Assembly: GCA_017562135.1 (NCBI GenBank)
Contig: QEYB01001456.1
Span: forward strand, 186,001 to 250,000
Length of the DNA stretch: 64,000 nt
Direction of reading: 5' to 3'
DNA from: Dipylidium caninum
Lineage: Eukaryota; Platyhelminthes; Cestoda; Cyclophyllidea; Dipylidiidae
The first letter of the stretch is position 1, and the number at the start of each line of letters is the position of its first letter. Under the pieces are notes generated by a model. That model did not search any database. It worked only from the letters and a program-made list of their open reading frames with translations, and was not told the DNA's origin. Positions 1 through 12,682 of the stretch are shown here, piece after piece. Both the position numbers and the translations under genes were made by a program.

Positions 1-1101
1 CCGTCTTCCTCCAAGAAATCTCGTCCAGAGCCTTTTCAGACCACTAGTACAGGAGAAAAATTGTCTTCTTGTAAGAGTTTTTTTATCCATTCGCATTTTT
101 TCCCGGTTATCACTTTACGGGCGAATTGGTAATTTTTGTTTTTAGGCGCGTCTACCACATCATCTCGACTAATTTCCATTGCCTTAACTGGCAACACTTC
201 TGAATCGCGCGAATTCTCGTTCTCGGTCAAAGTATGTATTATCACGGAATTTTTTAAAAAAACACATTTGCTGATGGCACTTTTCTCCATTTTTGTAGCG
301 AGGTTCCCTTCTCAACCGTTCCGCTAACGCTGTCGCAATACTTCCGAGATCAAATTCAGTGAACTCGCGCGCCGCACTTCTCCATACAGATGGAATTGTA
401 GAGTCTGTGGATCTCGACTCATCTGACACACCACTCAATAGTGGGGAGAAACGATTCCGGGTCCCCAGTCTCGGTCTTCGTAATAAGTTGGATCTCTGCT
501 GTTTCAATATGAAAGCAAGTAGCAGTCCACCTTCCAAATTCGTGACCAACCCCACTAATTTCATCAAATCAAATGACCTCCGACCTCCATTAGTTCTCTC
601 GGTATGAAGGTGTCACTTGTTGTTGGTATTACGGATCATCTCACTTTTTGTGTAACTGTCGTCATTGTTATTTCATCGGTGCTGAAACGTAGCCTTCCAT
701 GGTGCTATCAGTAATTGGGTACTTTGCTAGTTTTCGGTTTGATAGTTTTGAAACATTTGGCTGGTATTGTTACTTATCTCTTTAGCCTGTAGTCCAGACT
801 GAAGTGTTCTTTCCTACTTTGTACCTTTTATGGGATTGTAAATACTCCATTCTGCAATGTTCTCGGAACACGTATCTTAGGTCTGATTGGTTGATTCCAT
901 TCATGAAGTTGAAGTGCCTTCCTCATGCACAACTTTTTATACCCTGTTAAATACGGTTGGTTGTCTTATGCACCTACATTTTGTGCTGTTTTTTCAATGT
1001 ATTTACTTTGTTTTCAGAGTCCAAACAATCGATCCAAAAGCTCGCCCCCCATAAGTGATGCAACTTCGAAGTTCACGAGTATTTTTAAGGCCCTTATTTG
1101 A
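1..1101 (+). CDS. 3' end of an unrecognised serine-rich protein gene (partial, 4 exons visible)
   Basis: Four exons join in one open frame: 1-70, 146-228, 299-601 and 1018-1101 (TGA at 1099-1101). Reading starts in frame 1 at base 1, so the gene enters from the left. Phases agree at each junction: exon 1 ends with one base over, exon 2 supplies two, and the later junctions are phase 0. Donors are GTAAGA, GTCAAA (weak) and GTATGA; acceptors are TTTTTAG, TTTTGTAG and TTTTCAG. The visible tail (about 180 residues) is rich in Ser, Asn, Pro and Arg, with no membrane segment and no domain I recognise, so it looks like a disordered C-terminus. It ends in the residues SIFKALI. I assign no function. 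The frame is well supported by phase consistency; the identity is unknown. Confidence 0.6.
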
Positions 1102-1181
1102 CGATAGTCTTACTCTTTCTATGTTTGTTTGCCGGATTTTGTCCGAAACTAGTGGTCTTTAAAGATGTGTTTTCATTGTAT

Positions 1182-1187
1182 ATTAAA
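1182..1187 (+). terminator. candidate poly(A) signal ATTAAA for the left-edge gene
   Basis: ATTAAA lies about 80 bases after the TGA of the serine-rich gene. It is a common variant of the polyadenylation hexamer. No downstream GU-rich element was verified, so support is modest. Confidence 0.3.
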
Positions 1188-1622
1188 ATGTCTTCCTGGC
1201 CTCCTGTTACTTTTATCTGGTCGCTTATTTCGGAATTATGGTTTGGCAATTTTTTTTCTGATTAAAAACATCGCTGCAATTAGTGAGAGCGTCTGTGCTG
1301 CCCGTGCGGCGATCGCATGCTCTTGGCTATCACTTTGTGTCAGGCGATGGTTACCACTGTTGACTGCCTCTCCTTTGTCCCTTTCGTGTTGCTGGGGTAG
1401 TGTCCGACACGGGTACGATTAGGTAGAGGGGCTGTTGAATTGTCCCATCAACTATTTCTGTCGAGTTCAAGTGGTGGAGAGCGCGGGGGTGCGGCTCTGT
1501 GTTCTGTCGCCCTGTTAACCGGGCGTGGTCGTCAAGTTCGAGCGGCCGCCTGGCCGGTGCCGCTACCCGAGGACGTGACTCATTGTCTGGCGCCTTCTCT
1601 CGCGCACGTCGGCTTTGCGCTG

Positions 1623-1679
1623 CCATTGGTCGGATCGGGGAAGCGTTCGGAGCGCCATTGGCTGTGCGCAGTCATATAA
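1623..1679 (+). promoter_or_regulatory. core promoter of the SLC1 gene: two CCAAT boxes and a TATA-like box
   Basis: Two copies of CCATTGG (CCAAT on the other strand) at 1623-1629 and 1655-1661 are 32 bases apart, about three helical turns, the kind of spacing seen for paired NF-Y sites. A CATATAA element follows at 1673-1679, and the ATG of the SLC1 gene is at 1750. The surrounding 1440-1670 stretch is GC-rich. Order, spacing and position fit a TATA-containing promoter with a 5' leader of about 40-50 bases. The factor name is inferred from the motif. Confidence 0.55.
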
Positions 1680-1749
1680 CCACACCACCGTGGAATGTTC
1701 TATCCAAAGCCGAGGAGTGTTTCTCGTGGTGTCGTTGGTCCCACTTTCG

Positions 1750-4700
1750 ATGGCGCGAAGTTTTAGGCGACTACTAAAAAACCACCTCATGGTGCTTCTG
1801 ACTATCCTCTCAGTAGCCGTCGGTGTTGCCTTGGGGATGGTTCTGCAAATCACCAAGCCTAGTGACGAGGTCGTGTTATGGATTGGTATGCCTCTCTTCG
1901 TTGTATGCTTTGTTATAAAGTTCTTTTTACTAACAGTGGGGTGAAATAACTAATAGTGGCTCCTTTTTTTCAATCGCTATCCGAGTTATTCGGAAAAGTG
2001 ATGTTTTGGTCAAGCATGCACGCTCATGTCGGGCCCTGTGATGCTTCCGATTTTTTTGGCAGGATGAGTGCGAAAATTTCACTTGCGATTGAAGTAATTA
2101 TCAACTTTCAGAAGGGGTCATTCTGCTCCCTAGCTGTACCCTCTCGCAACCTCGGTATGAAGATGCTCACTTAGTCGTCCTGAGCCGTCAGTTGGCAGCG
2201 ACTGCCTCCGCTAAGGCGTACCTTTCGACAAACTCGCCTTTGTTTTTGGCCCACTAATGTTTCATCTGCCCACCAACGGTTTCGCGTTTCGTTATTATTT
2301 ACGCCTTGCCTTACTTAATTGGGCTGAGGTTTTACTACATAACCTCTATCATCCGTGTTTATCGTCAATACGATTCCTGTTTTATAGGCTTACCAGGCGA
2401 GATCTTCATCCGCCTTCTTAAACTCATTATTATCCCGCTGATCGCGGCGACTCTCATCATCGGTACGTGCTTCTTTCCTCTGTTCATCGACTTATACAAA
2501 TCGCTTAAATTCGTCTACTTGAGCTGAGCTTTGTGCACAATTTAATCTAGTTCATTGTCCTCGGTGGGCCAAACTACTATGCATATCAATAAGTCGCACC
2601 GAGTGTTGTTGCTTTAGGCCCCCAAGTAGAGATTGGTGGTCAACTGCTGAGACGCGTAAAATTTCTTCCTGGTGATAGCAACGCTGAACACATGTAGGAC
2701 GTGCACTTGTTGCACAAACATACGGTTTATTTTTGTAATATTAACAAGTTAAGTCTAGCGTCACTTCGTAGCTGTTTGTTCTGTCGCCGAAGGCGTCAAA
2801 TGTTGGACACATTTGGGCGGATGGCCGCCGTTCCTTTGCAGAAGCAAGGAAGACCGTTCATTGTGCTGGAGTCCTGCATTCAAACAGCCTCAATCCCTAA
2901 TAGTAGTCCGTTATTTTTCTAGATCATGCAACCGCTGTTGAATACAGTATGATTTCAAGACAATACCCACTCAGCCATTGGCTCATTCATCTATGTAATT
3001 TATTTAGTGATTGCAACGCTGGATCCGAAAGAAAACGGGAAAATGACCGCCGTTACGTTGGCGTTCATCACCACTTCCAATGTGACTGCAGCAATTTGTG
3101 GCACGATTACAAGTCTCTTGCTCAGACCAGGTTTGCACTCGACTTATTTTCCTTCTTGCGCTGATAAAAGATAGTGTGTTTCGTTGCGTCTTGACAATTT
3201 CATACCACACCTTCTTCCCGCACCCATGGGACGCGCATTTCGGTCACCTCGTAGGCTGACGATTATGGGGAGGTGATCGTGCGCTTTTTACCCCCACAAA
3301 CGATGCGCCCATAGGGGAGCGCAGAGAATTTGCCACCCCTTGCTCCAGCTTGGTCCAATCTTAGCAGAGTACTGGACTAATGCTCGCCAAGCTATAGACT
3401 AGGATTAATTTTATCTAAATGCATAAAATATTGTTTCCCTCAGGAAATATGAACCCTGCGAGTGTCTCAACCCCGAATCGTACGCTGACATCGGGAACCC
3501 CACCCAGGACATCAGATATCTTCGTCGATCTGCTATAGTAAGTAATCATCCCCCATGCTACGCACAGTGAGGATTTTGTGACCGCTTATGTCAACGGAAG
3601 TGGCTGCTCACGCAAATGTATGACGGTGGTAGTGTGAATAAGTGTTGAAGTTTTGCAGGCTTTACACTGGGAGAGATGGGTGGAGAAATGAAGAAGTTGG
3701 GGAGCAGGCCTTGTGTGCCTCATTCCCACGTAAATTGTACTGCGTTGGCCGCCTTCTCGAAGGAACTGTTTGCTGAGACGGGCCCACGTGTCTCACTCAG
3801 CCCACGGCGCAACACTACCCACTACAAGGAGGCCGCTGGGCACTTGGTGCTTCCACGCAGTAGCAGTGGTCAAAGGTTTTCGTTTGCGCAGACTCGCGCA
3901 CCGTCCCTTTTGTTCCGGCATTCTTCGCTGGTGTCTGATATTTCGTGTTACCCGAAAGACCTTTTGAAGGATTTGAGTCGTTAATTAACCGATACGAAAA
4001 AGGGCGATCTAGGTCTCCTTCCAGCTTACCTCTGCTATCTGTATTTCTTATCATGGTCACTTTGATGTACCGAAGTGCCTCACTTCTCATTTCCGCCTCC
4101 GGCATTCATTCGATACTTTAACCGGCCCCTTCTTCTGCATCCTTAACGTGGCGTTTGCATCAGCTCCCCCGAATTCATCCTCTCTCACTGTCGTTACCTT
4201 CTTTCAGCAACCTCTTCCCGGAGAGTCTCATTGGCGTTGCACTATTTCAGGTAAGTGTCCTCACTATTCCAAGGTTATTTCTAAAGGTTAACCTAATCAC
4301 ATCTTTGACAGCGTGAAATTATTTTGCTGTTAATTCTCGACGCCTATTTATGCATTGTTGGCACCTCAAATGTCGACTTGACAACAGCACGTGTGAGGGT
4401 GACCACCATTGTGCTAACACTAGCGGTCGCCATCTCCCCTTCCTTGCGTGAGCGCACAGGCCCAGGACTGCCTGCTCGCACCGTAGATTGTAGTCGTTGA
4501 CGAACCCGGTTGGCCGCAAGTGAAGGACCAAGACTATTGTAGCCATGACGCCATTCAGATAGATATTTGGTTGGAAACTATGAAACGGGCGGTGAATGTA
4601 AGTATTAAAGAAAACGTGCAATTTTTTACATTACTTGTTGCGTTAAGTCTAAATAATTCCCGTTTGCATCTACCACTTTCCGCCAGCTGTTGGGCAGATC

Positions 4701-7700
4701 ATATATGCCTTTTTGAGAAAAACTTCGTTTTTATTTAATAAATCATTCAAAGTCCTTTAAACGGTGGGTTCCCGGTGGCCGTGCCCTTATCCTCCCATTT
4801 GCTTGCTCCTTCCGCGTTACTATACAAAGGCTGCTTTTCATCGTAAGTGAAGATTTGGTGCAAAAACGGCGGCAATCGTGCATCGCGAGGGAGGCAACGA
4901 AGACGTGCGCCTGCTCTCGAAGCGGTCGCGTCAGTTCGTACAGCAGACACACAGGAGTCCAATTTCTCACTTCCCACGTTTAGTGTACGTAGATGTTGTT
5001 TGATCACAGCCGTATGCATGGCCAGTTGCGAGTTGAGACCCAAGTTGACGAATAGTTCCGTGTGTGGGCTGGTGGTCTTCCTCGGGATGCCTTGACGACA
5101 CTCGCATTGCCAGAACGAAGTTTGTGGAACGATCGTTGGGCGTTTTTGTGTCATTGGTGGATCCATCTCCGAATGCCTCATTGACGGTTCTCGAGGCTTA
5201 AGGTGTGTTGTGGTTCGATTTGAACTCGTAGAAGAAAAGTAGGTGTAAATCGCGTGTTGTTTACGCGTGGTTTCGGCGAAAAATAAGACAGCGGCGGGAC
5301 ACAAACACGGACAAATGTTGCGAAATGGGTAAGAAGAATGTACTTAAAGTTGATAAATAAAAATGTCGAGCTCGCGTTGCAATGCGTCCTTCTCAGTCGC
5401 GGCTCAACGTGGAATATGTAAAAAAAACTTTTTAATTGTTTCCTATCTATTAACTATTTTTGGTCCGCGCTGCATCCCAGTAATTGTGCTGTCCCCTAAC
5501 TTCAACGACTGTTGGGATTTTAACCGTTTCAGTCTCGGACCTCATACATCACTGCGAACGCGGGGACTGCGGACGAAAGGGTCGAGCGGGTGGTGGGGAC
5601 TGTCGAGTCAGTGAACATGCTGGGTAAGTGGTCGCTTGTCTCGCCTGGTGTTTGGGTTGTCAATGCCCTTGTTATGATCGCTGTTGCTGCTGCCTGCTCT
5701 CATCCGCATAAATTCCCACAATCAGAACCTCTAGTGTCCAAAAATCTTAGGGTGCGAAAACTTCTTTCGCCTGGACGAGTGGTAGATGCGTTGAGATGAC
5801 GGTGCTGACTGGCAGGCGCCCGTGTCCGGCCATAACGAGTAGAGGCAATGTTTGTGATTTAGCCAACTGATATCACTTGCCAATGCGCCTTATCTGCATT
5901 AGGGAATTTAACACATAAGCACCGACTTTACTTTCAGTCTAAACTCACTCCGATACCATCTTTTTCTTTCACATCTGATACGCGTTAGATATGTAGTCTT
6001 GTTCTCTCCCTTAGGCCTGCTTTTCTGTTCCTTCGTTTTTGGCACTGCGGCAAGAAGCGCTGGCGAACAGGGGAAACCGTTTTTAGACTTTTTCAAGTCT
6101 CTTTCGTCCATCGTTTTTAAGATAATGAACATTTTCTTGCGGTAGGTCTTCATCTCCTATTCAGGGTATCACATAAATCTCGGCGACACACTCGCTTGCC
6201 TTGCTAAAGAATCAAATACTCCCCACTTTGAGTGACAATTTATTCCCCTGTTAGTTTTAGATTGATTTTGGGTCTGGACATTTGTTAGTCGAAATTAAAG
6301 TCACCCCTTCTCACTAAAGACTGTCTACAAACTCTTACCACTCCTACCCTACTGCGTTCAAGCATCACCCATACGAGTAAGCTACTGTCCTCCATTTCAA
6401 TCACAAACCGTCGGTTTGAAGTGTCCACAGTTCAGTTGGGTCTACGAATAAACAACTTACAGGGGTATTCTTCGTTGTGCTCCTGCTTCAGCCTTACTCC
6501 GCTCGGGGTGTGCTTCATGATAGCAGGTCCGATTGCCGGCGTGAGGGACTTGGGCAGCACTTTCAGCCAGTTAGGACTCTTCATGGTTACAGTTGTCGTG
6601 GCGCTCATTGTTCACATGATTATCATCTTCACGATCTACGCCATCTGCACTCGATCCAACCCCTTCCGGCTTCTCCCCTACTGCTTTCGCACGTGGCTCC
6701 TCTCCGTCACCACCCTCGCCCCGTGAGTCCCTTGGCCGTCGTCTGTCCCCACCGGGTGCTCTCGCGCCTTGTGATATGGCAGCTTAACGCAAGTCCGTGT
6801 GTCTTTCCACTAACTTAGGCCTTATTTTTCCTTCGTCAGTGTTGTCGCCATTCCTGAAATGTACAAGGCGAGTGACAAATTTGGCATAGACCCGCAAATC
6901 TCTCGTTTCGTCGTCCCACTCACAGCCACTCTGAAAGGCGATGGATCGGCTGTTTTTCTCGGCGCTTCAGCTATTTTCATCATACAACTCACCGATACAC
7001 CGATAACTGTCCCGATGGTTGTAATTGTCATGTAAGTTAAAAAGACTGATTACACATCCGGGGTCAGGATAGCGGAACCTGATCACGTATTCTACCCTCA
7101 GGAGAAGGAAAGTGGTTCTTAACGTGTCCTTCAGTCGGCAGTTAGGGGTGCCAATTTTACTACTTGTCCCTTTCGCATACAAATCGCCCGAGACTGCTGG
7201 GTCGCAAAATAGTTGTCTGTGAATTCTTACCATTCCTGTTCAGTTTGCAAGTGTGTGTTTATCTTTCCCTTTCAGTATACTGAGTGCCTCAGCGGTCTTT
7301 ACAATTCCCAACATTCCAAGTGCTAGTCTGGTCATTTTGGTGACAATTCTTGCATCACTCGGTGTGCCAGTCAATTATGTTGGTCTACTCTTCGCGGTTG
7401 ACTGGATTATGTGAGTCCCCCCTTTCCGTCAACTTAACAATTACGTACATTTTATCATCAGACATCCTGCTTCTTCACTCAATGCCTTTTTAAAGCCTTC
7501 ATATTCCAGCCTCGTTGGGGAATGAGGGTGCACCGCGACTACCGTTAAGCCATATGGGAGCACTTATAAGACCTTACAGTCGCCTCTAATGATTGAACAA
7601 CCTTTTTCGAGACAGATTGATGTTCGTCTCCTCAGTTATAATAAGCACTAAATAGGAGAATACGAACTAGAAAGTATGAAATGTCTTGGGGAATTTAAGT

Positions 7701-7973
7701 GGCGTGGGCCTTTGCCCTACTACAGATTAATGTATTCATTCGTTTATTCTTTTTTGCACTAGGGACCGGTGTCGATCTACGAATTTGGCTGTGCTACACA
7801 TCTACTGTGCGGCTTTCACTCATTTCATCTGCAAAGGAAAATCACAGTCCAACGCCAACAAAGTAGAAAGTTTGCCAAGCGAGGTGAAGGGCAGGACACA
7901 ACCATCAGTAGAGTTAGTTGATCTAAATGACGATGTTTCCATACCACTTAGAACATCGGAAAACATCGCATGA
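1750..7973 (+). CDS. divergent SLC1-family (excitatory amino acid transporter-like) membrane transporter
   Basis: Exons: 1750-1885, 2388-2462, 3008-3130, 3444-3537, 4208-4250, 5533-5623, 6015-6141, 6492-6722, 6840-7031, 7276-7410 and 7763-7973. All phases agree and the joined frame is 1458 bases, giving 485 residues, close to the family size. Family landmarks appear in order: TM1 near residue 12, GLPGEIFIRLLK, a GNMNP loop after TM4, NLFPESLIGVALFQ, then the transport core (TPLGVCFMIAGPI, ISRFVVP, IPSASLVILV, AVDWIMDRCRS). SLC1 proteins are trimeric plasma-membrane transporters that couple acidic or neutral amino acids to sodium. Here the hairpin-1 serines are replaced (TLAPVVAIP, residues 304-312), NMDGT reads KGDGS (339-343), and the TM8 Asn and Asp at the GltPh 401 and 405 positions are Leu424 and His428. 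The substrate-binding Asp417 and Arg420 remain. Family assignment is firm; substrate and coupling ion are open. Confidence 0.88.
4540..5304 (-). mobile_element. mariner-family transposon relic, internally deleted, in intron 5 of the SLC1 gene
   Basis: On the minus strand 5304-4747 an open stretch ends in a mariner catalytic-core signature, FLHQIFTYDEK, where the Asp corresponds to the first catalytic acidic residue, followed by LYSNAEGASKW. Immediately downstream (about 4745-4640) another frame gives the mariner C-terminus: GIYDLPNSWRKVV followed by DANGNYLD. The roughly 100-170 residues that normally lie between these parts, with the other two catalytic acids, are missing, and frames change, so the copy is dead. 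A related copy of the C-terminal part lies at 20890-21150. I could not identify terminal inverted repeats by eye. The insertion is wholly inside an intron. Confidence 0.7.
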
Positions 7974-9637
7974 AGGGTCGGAAATGAAGTAGTTAATTTT
8001 TTGTTATGATACATTACTCTATTGCGATGATTACTGCACTATTGGCTGTCGCGATGCTTCTGCTTTACCCTACGTGAGGAATATTTGCTGAAGGTTGGGT
8101 AGCCTACTGGTCAACGACGCCTTAGGCCACTGCTCTTTTAAAAGTATCCATTAGTGGTGTTTTATAAACGAGCTTACTTGGGTCCGTTTTGTTCTCACAA
8201 TTTTTGAGTGCAAGCGTCGGTTCCTTACTCATTGGCGAAATTTCATGCCGCTGCCTGGGCGAGGAGATGCCCGGTGCTTGCAATTTTCGAACTGCTCCCT
8301 CAAACAGCATGGCTTAGGTAGGCATTAGCCGCCTGATCAGCCAATAAGTAGGAGGCTAATCAACTTAAATTTACTTTGTGTGACGGGACCACATTTGAGA
8401 GCACGCAGATCATAATTTTTGTCGATCGCCTTTTGGATCTCCCTGAGGTGTTTGACTTCAACATGGCGCCTTCATTTTAACCCTTTGAACTTTGTGGTAC
8501 AAGTTGTCGGCGGCCTCACAGAGGATCATGTGGTCTAGTATAGATGAGGAAGGCGTTGTTTTGGGCGTTAAGTTGTGACGGAACTTCCTACAATGGGGCT
8601 CATTCGTAGAATTTTATAGATTGCTCGCCCATTTCTTCACTCACTAAAAACAGCGCTAAAGTCGAAAGAGTGCCTTTGATGTTTTGACTTCCTGCGCGAT
8701 GGTATATGGAACCATGAGCTGTTAATGGTTAATTATGATTTGTCAACCGGGGATTCAACTGTATCATTCAGATGTTAAGCTTGTTCTGTTGGTATTAGCT
8801 CTGATATCCACGTAATATGTAATCAAAATGTAGTTGTTGACACACAAAACAAGCTGAAAAACCACAGAACCATTTTTGCGTGCGTCAAAGCCATAATCGT
8901 GCCATAATGGGGTGAGGCGTTTGTTTGACAAGAATTGCGAAATCCATTGCTCAGTGTTAACCGGTACTGGAACATGCCTCACTGTAAAGCGGGATACATC
9001 TAGGCGTATTAACGGTAGCGAAGCTGCCGGAGCTAGGAGGATGATAGTTAAGGCGTTGGTGATGAGTGGGAGTTAATTTGAATTCGCAGCAATGTACGAT
9101 TTCTTGAATAGGCAGGTATTGCCCACAATACTCATTCGAATCTACCTATGCTAATGAAGTCAAATTTCATGCAACTGATTTAGATTAAAAACGGACAGAG
9201 GTACCACATAAATGCGCAAACACTTTCATATCTATCGCATGATCAGAAAATTATCAATCAATGTTATCCCCATGCCCAAATCATTTTAAGCAATTAAAAT
9301 AAATATGTCAGCGGCATCACAAGAACCCTCCTTGCACTGCTCAAACGGTACGCCATTCATGCAAATTTATTTCCAGATTTTCTTTTTTCACTAGATGTGA
9401 TATCATAAATCAACTATTATTTTACATTTTTTCTGAGGTGTAACCATGGTTCCGCGTAGAGCGCTATTGCGCTTCATTGATGTTTAACCCGGTAGGGCAC
9501 GGTCATCGGCAAGGTTCCTAATTGTCGTAGAGAACCTGAAGAGCTTTCTGTGAACGGAGTTATATACGTCATAATTTATTTTGGGTGGAACTTGGTTATG
9601 GAACATTCTAGTCTTAGTAAAGTCCAAAATAAACTAG
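7974..9637. other. intergenic between the SLC1 gene and IQUB; no gene seen
   Basis: Only short open stretches with no recognisable protein. AT-rich in its second half (9100-9450). A small 5' exon of IQUB should lie here, because the first visible IQUB exon starts mid-codon, but I could not pick it out. Confidence 0.5.
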
Positions 9638-12426
9638 GTACGTGCTCAAGCCAAAATTTGACGTCGTAGCTTTCAAGGCAGGGATTAGTCTAAAGCCGTG
9701 GTGCGTTGTAATACGTGTGATATTCCCGTACAACACAATAATGGACATTAGTGATTTTCCCGACGGCCTGCCATTTGATCTGTTACGTCGTGTAATCTCT
9801 GAGGAATGCTCTGACACTATCAAGAATTTGAGATTGTTCTACAATGGCAGTCTAATAAAAAGCGGAGCTACTCCGAAACGATTGTTTAAGGATTTAACCA
9901 ACGTTCCGGAGATTGAATGTCGCTTCAAGCATCCTTCCCAGACGACTAAAATTCATTTAGGGCGAAGAATGTGCCGACTCTCCCGCACAGACGACATTAC
10001 GGTGTATGTTCACAAGGGAGAAGACGTACATAAGGACAAAGGCCCAGATAACTTGGAAGTAAACCTTGGGGGCGCTAATAGCGGTGCTGGTCAATGTATT
10101 GTTCAAATTCATTGGGTTGCTGAGACACCAAAAAAACCATTTTTGGGTGGATACCGTCGAAAGGCTGACCAGATTCTCTTTCATCATGCTACCTCACAAA
10201 CGCTTCCGAAGCTCTCTGGAACATTTCAGACCCCTATTTTGTCGCGTGAAACGCAGACGTACATGGTCAAACATGTGGAGCAGGAGACTCTTAAAGAGTC
10301 TTCAACCGCAATGCCAAAACCGGGGTTTTGCGCAAACAATATCGATTACAAGGTGATAACACCTAGAGAGTATGAAACTTGGGAAGAATGTAGCAAAAAA
10401 GTCAACCAATGTGTGAGTCTGGAGTCTGTCTTGCAAAAACTTAACTTTATTTTTCAGAGCGTAATATGTTAGTTACCTTTTATTTGACCACTATTTCTGA
10501 ACACGAGTAGTCAAACATTAATTTCGTCTCTAATTCAAGTTTTACTTTTGGCATAATGTTTGATTCATTCTCTGTCTTATTATTTGCCGCTAGCATTGTT
10601 GATCCCTTCAGCACCCTTATCGCGTCGAATGTTTGCCGATGACAATACCAGTTTTATCACTCACATGTTTTATTTATACTGGCAAATCTTTATGTGCATT
10701 TTAGGCACTTATTATACAAAAATATGTGCGACGCTGGCTTGCCAAGCGTCGAGTTGCGCGCCTTCGTATACTTCGTGATGAATATGACAAATTTATTGTG
10801 GAGAAAGAACGAAGATACCTTTATGACAAGTCAAATAGGCTGAGTCATGACTATGACAGACGGGCTAATCCGAAGACCCGGTACGATATTGACAGACTGT
10901 TTAATTCTCTTGAAGTTTGGCGTATCAGCGAAGTGGATAACGTTTATAAAAACTCGGATACCCTAGTCAGTAGAAAGGCAAATATGGGTTCTCTTCTAGA
11001 CAAGGAGGTTGAATTCATAAAAAAAATTATTAAGAAGCAAATCGAGCTTTCAGACTATGGCAAAATGCGGAGGGAGGAGCTCTTCATTGAAAAAGCTGCA
11101 TCAACAATTCGCTGGACAGCTGCACACAACCTTGAACTTATTGAGATGGACACGCCAAATACCATCCGAGGGAAAAGTCTCCTAATTTTGTTCGAAAATT
11201 TGAAGTCTTATAATTTAAATAAAACTGAACGAATGGATTTGCTTCTTACAATCAAGAAATTAGTAGGGGAATGTCCGTCCTCTTTAAGTTGCGATATCGT
11301 GGCCCTTACGGAGAGAGAGACGGAATTGATGTTGAGAAACATTCCACCGCCCATATTAGCTGGTCTTCGACAGCGACTTCTCCATCACTTTGTGCAATTT
11401 TGCAAAAACCCTAAGCACAATCCTGCAGTTGCTCCTTTCCTACCTGTCTCCGACAAGAACGTCCCAACCTCTCGTGCGAAAATGTGGAATGATACGCATC
11501 GATGTATTTCCTGTGGGCGATATCTTCAAACCAAAGAGTTTAAGGTCAGCGCACGCTTAAAGCATTTGGACATATGTTTGTTTTGCTGGCGACAAGGAAA
11601 CCGTGGGCGAGATCGCCTCGACCTGGAGCCATATCGTGTAATTCTCGAAGATTTGCGGAAATCCGAAGCACAACTTATTCACAGAACTCATTATGCCAAA
11701 AGAGCCGAAATTCAAGGAAACATGCTTAGTGCGCTCGATGAAGCCGTCGAAGAACAAAAACGAAGAAGACTAGCCCTAGACTACACCCCAGTTAATACCG
11801 GTGCCATATATAAAATGGAAGATGAAGAGTCTCTGCCTAAAATTGAGAGTATATCCGATCACGTAGAATTGTTGGTCACTGTTCAGGATATTTACTTCCT
11901 TGTAAATAAGGTTTGGGATGGCAGGTCCGCCCTCTCTGGGTGTTCGGAGCTCGGAAATTTGACTCTCTGTCGATGGAAAGTCTCGGAGCCGTGGTCACCG
12001 TGGAACACGCTTCTGTTAACTAAGAAGGAGGCCGATTTGCACATGCAGCTGAAGGACATTCCTCTGATGTCACTGTACGCAGAGACTACGTTAACGCGTG
12101 TTCGTCAACGCCTCGTGATCGGCAGAAATGCCTTTGTACGACTCTGCGCGATAGGACGCAATCTGACCAGGGAGCAAATGAAATTGATTGCGAAATTTCA
12201 ACACCCTGAGGACAAAAATGAGTGCCGCCAGATGAGAAGGCAACCGCGCAGGGATGACGGTAAACCGTTGTATCTACTGTCCGCTGAACAGCGACACAGG
12301 CCAACAGTCCAACCTCCTCAACTACTAATTCCTGTGATTTCTGGTGAAAAAAGGATGTCGGATTTGGGAATCACCAGTTTTGACGAATTGCCTTCTTTAA
12401 GAGGGACCATAAAAGGGACCAAATGA
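9638..12426 (+). CDS. IQUB: IQ motif and ubiquitin-like domain-containing protein
   Basis: Two large exons, 9638-10412 and 10705-12426 (TGA 12424-12426), join in phase 0 (donor GTGAGT, acceptor TTTTAG). The first exon begins one base into a codon after a CTAG acceptor, with an in-frame TAA just upstream, so a small 5' exon is missing from my model. Order: a ubiquitin-like fold near the start (VIRVIFPYNTIMD, then LRLFYNGSLIKSG), an IQ motif (IQKYVRRWLAKRR) opening exon 2, then the conserved IQUB C-terminal half. That half has two CxxC pairs (CISCG and CLFC), a matching LQDIYFL-type helix and EPWSPWNTLLLTKKEA. Length is at least 831 residues against about 790 in human. IQUB is a radial-spoke RS1 component of motile cilia and binds calmodulin through its IQ motif. 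In a flatworm this points to flame cells, sperm or other ciliated cells. Identification is strong. Confidence 0.9.
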
Positions 12427-12682
12427 CGGAGTGCGTATTTAGAAAAATTTGTGATGATCCTATGGGAAAGAATAGAAGCCCCGAGAAAAATATTTTACTG
12501 AGTACACACATCCTACATTGTAGGGGAATGCTGTTTGTGTCTGGTCATAATTGTGTCAAATGGTGTTCTAACAATTTTGCTTTTAACTTTCGCATATTTT
12601 CTCACGAGGATCTTGTAACCTCGAGATTATCTTGTTGAAACGTGACGAGTTCGGACGACTAAGTATGCTGAAGTGAATCACT

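Noticed and set aside
4747..5304. 185-codon minus-strand frame as a host gene
   Set aside because: It contains the mariner TYDEK catalytic signature and lies in an intron beside a mariner C-terminus, so it is transposon-derived.
9100..9160. tRNA-like TTCGAATC near 9135
   Set aside because: No matching acceptor or anticodon stems around it; a chance match to the B-box core.
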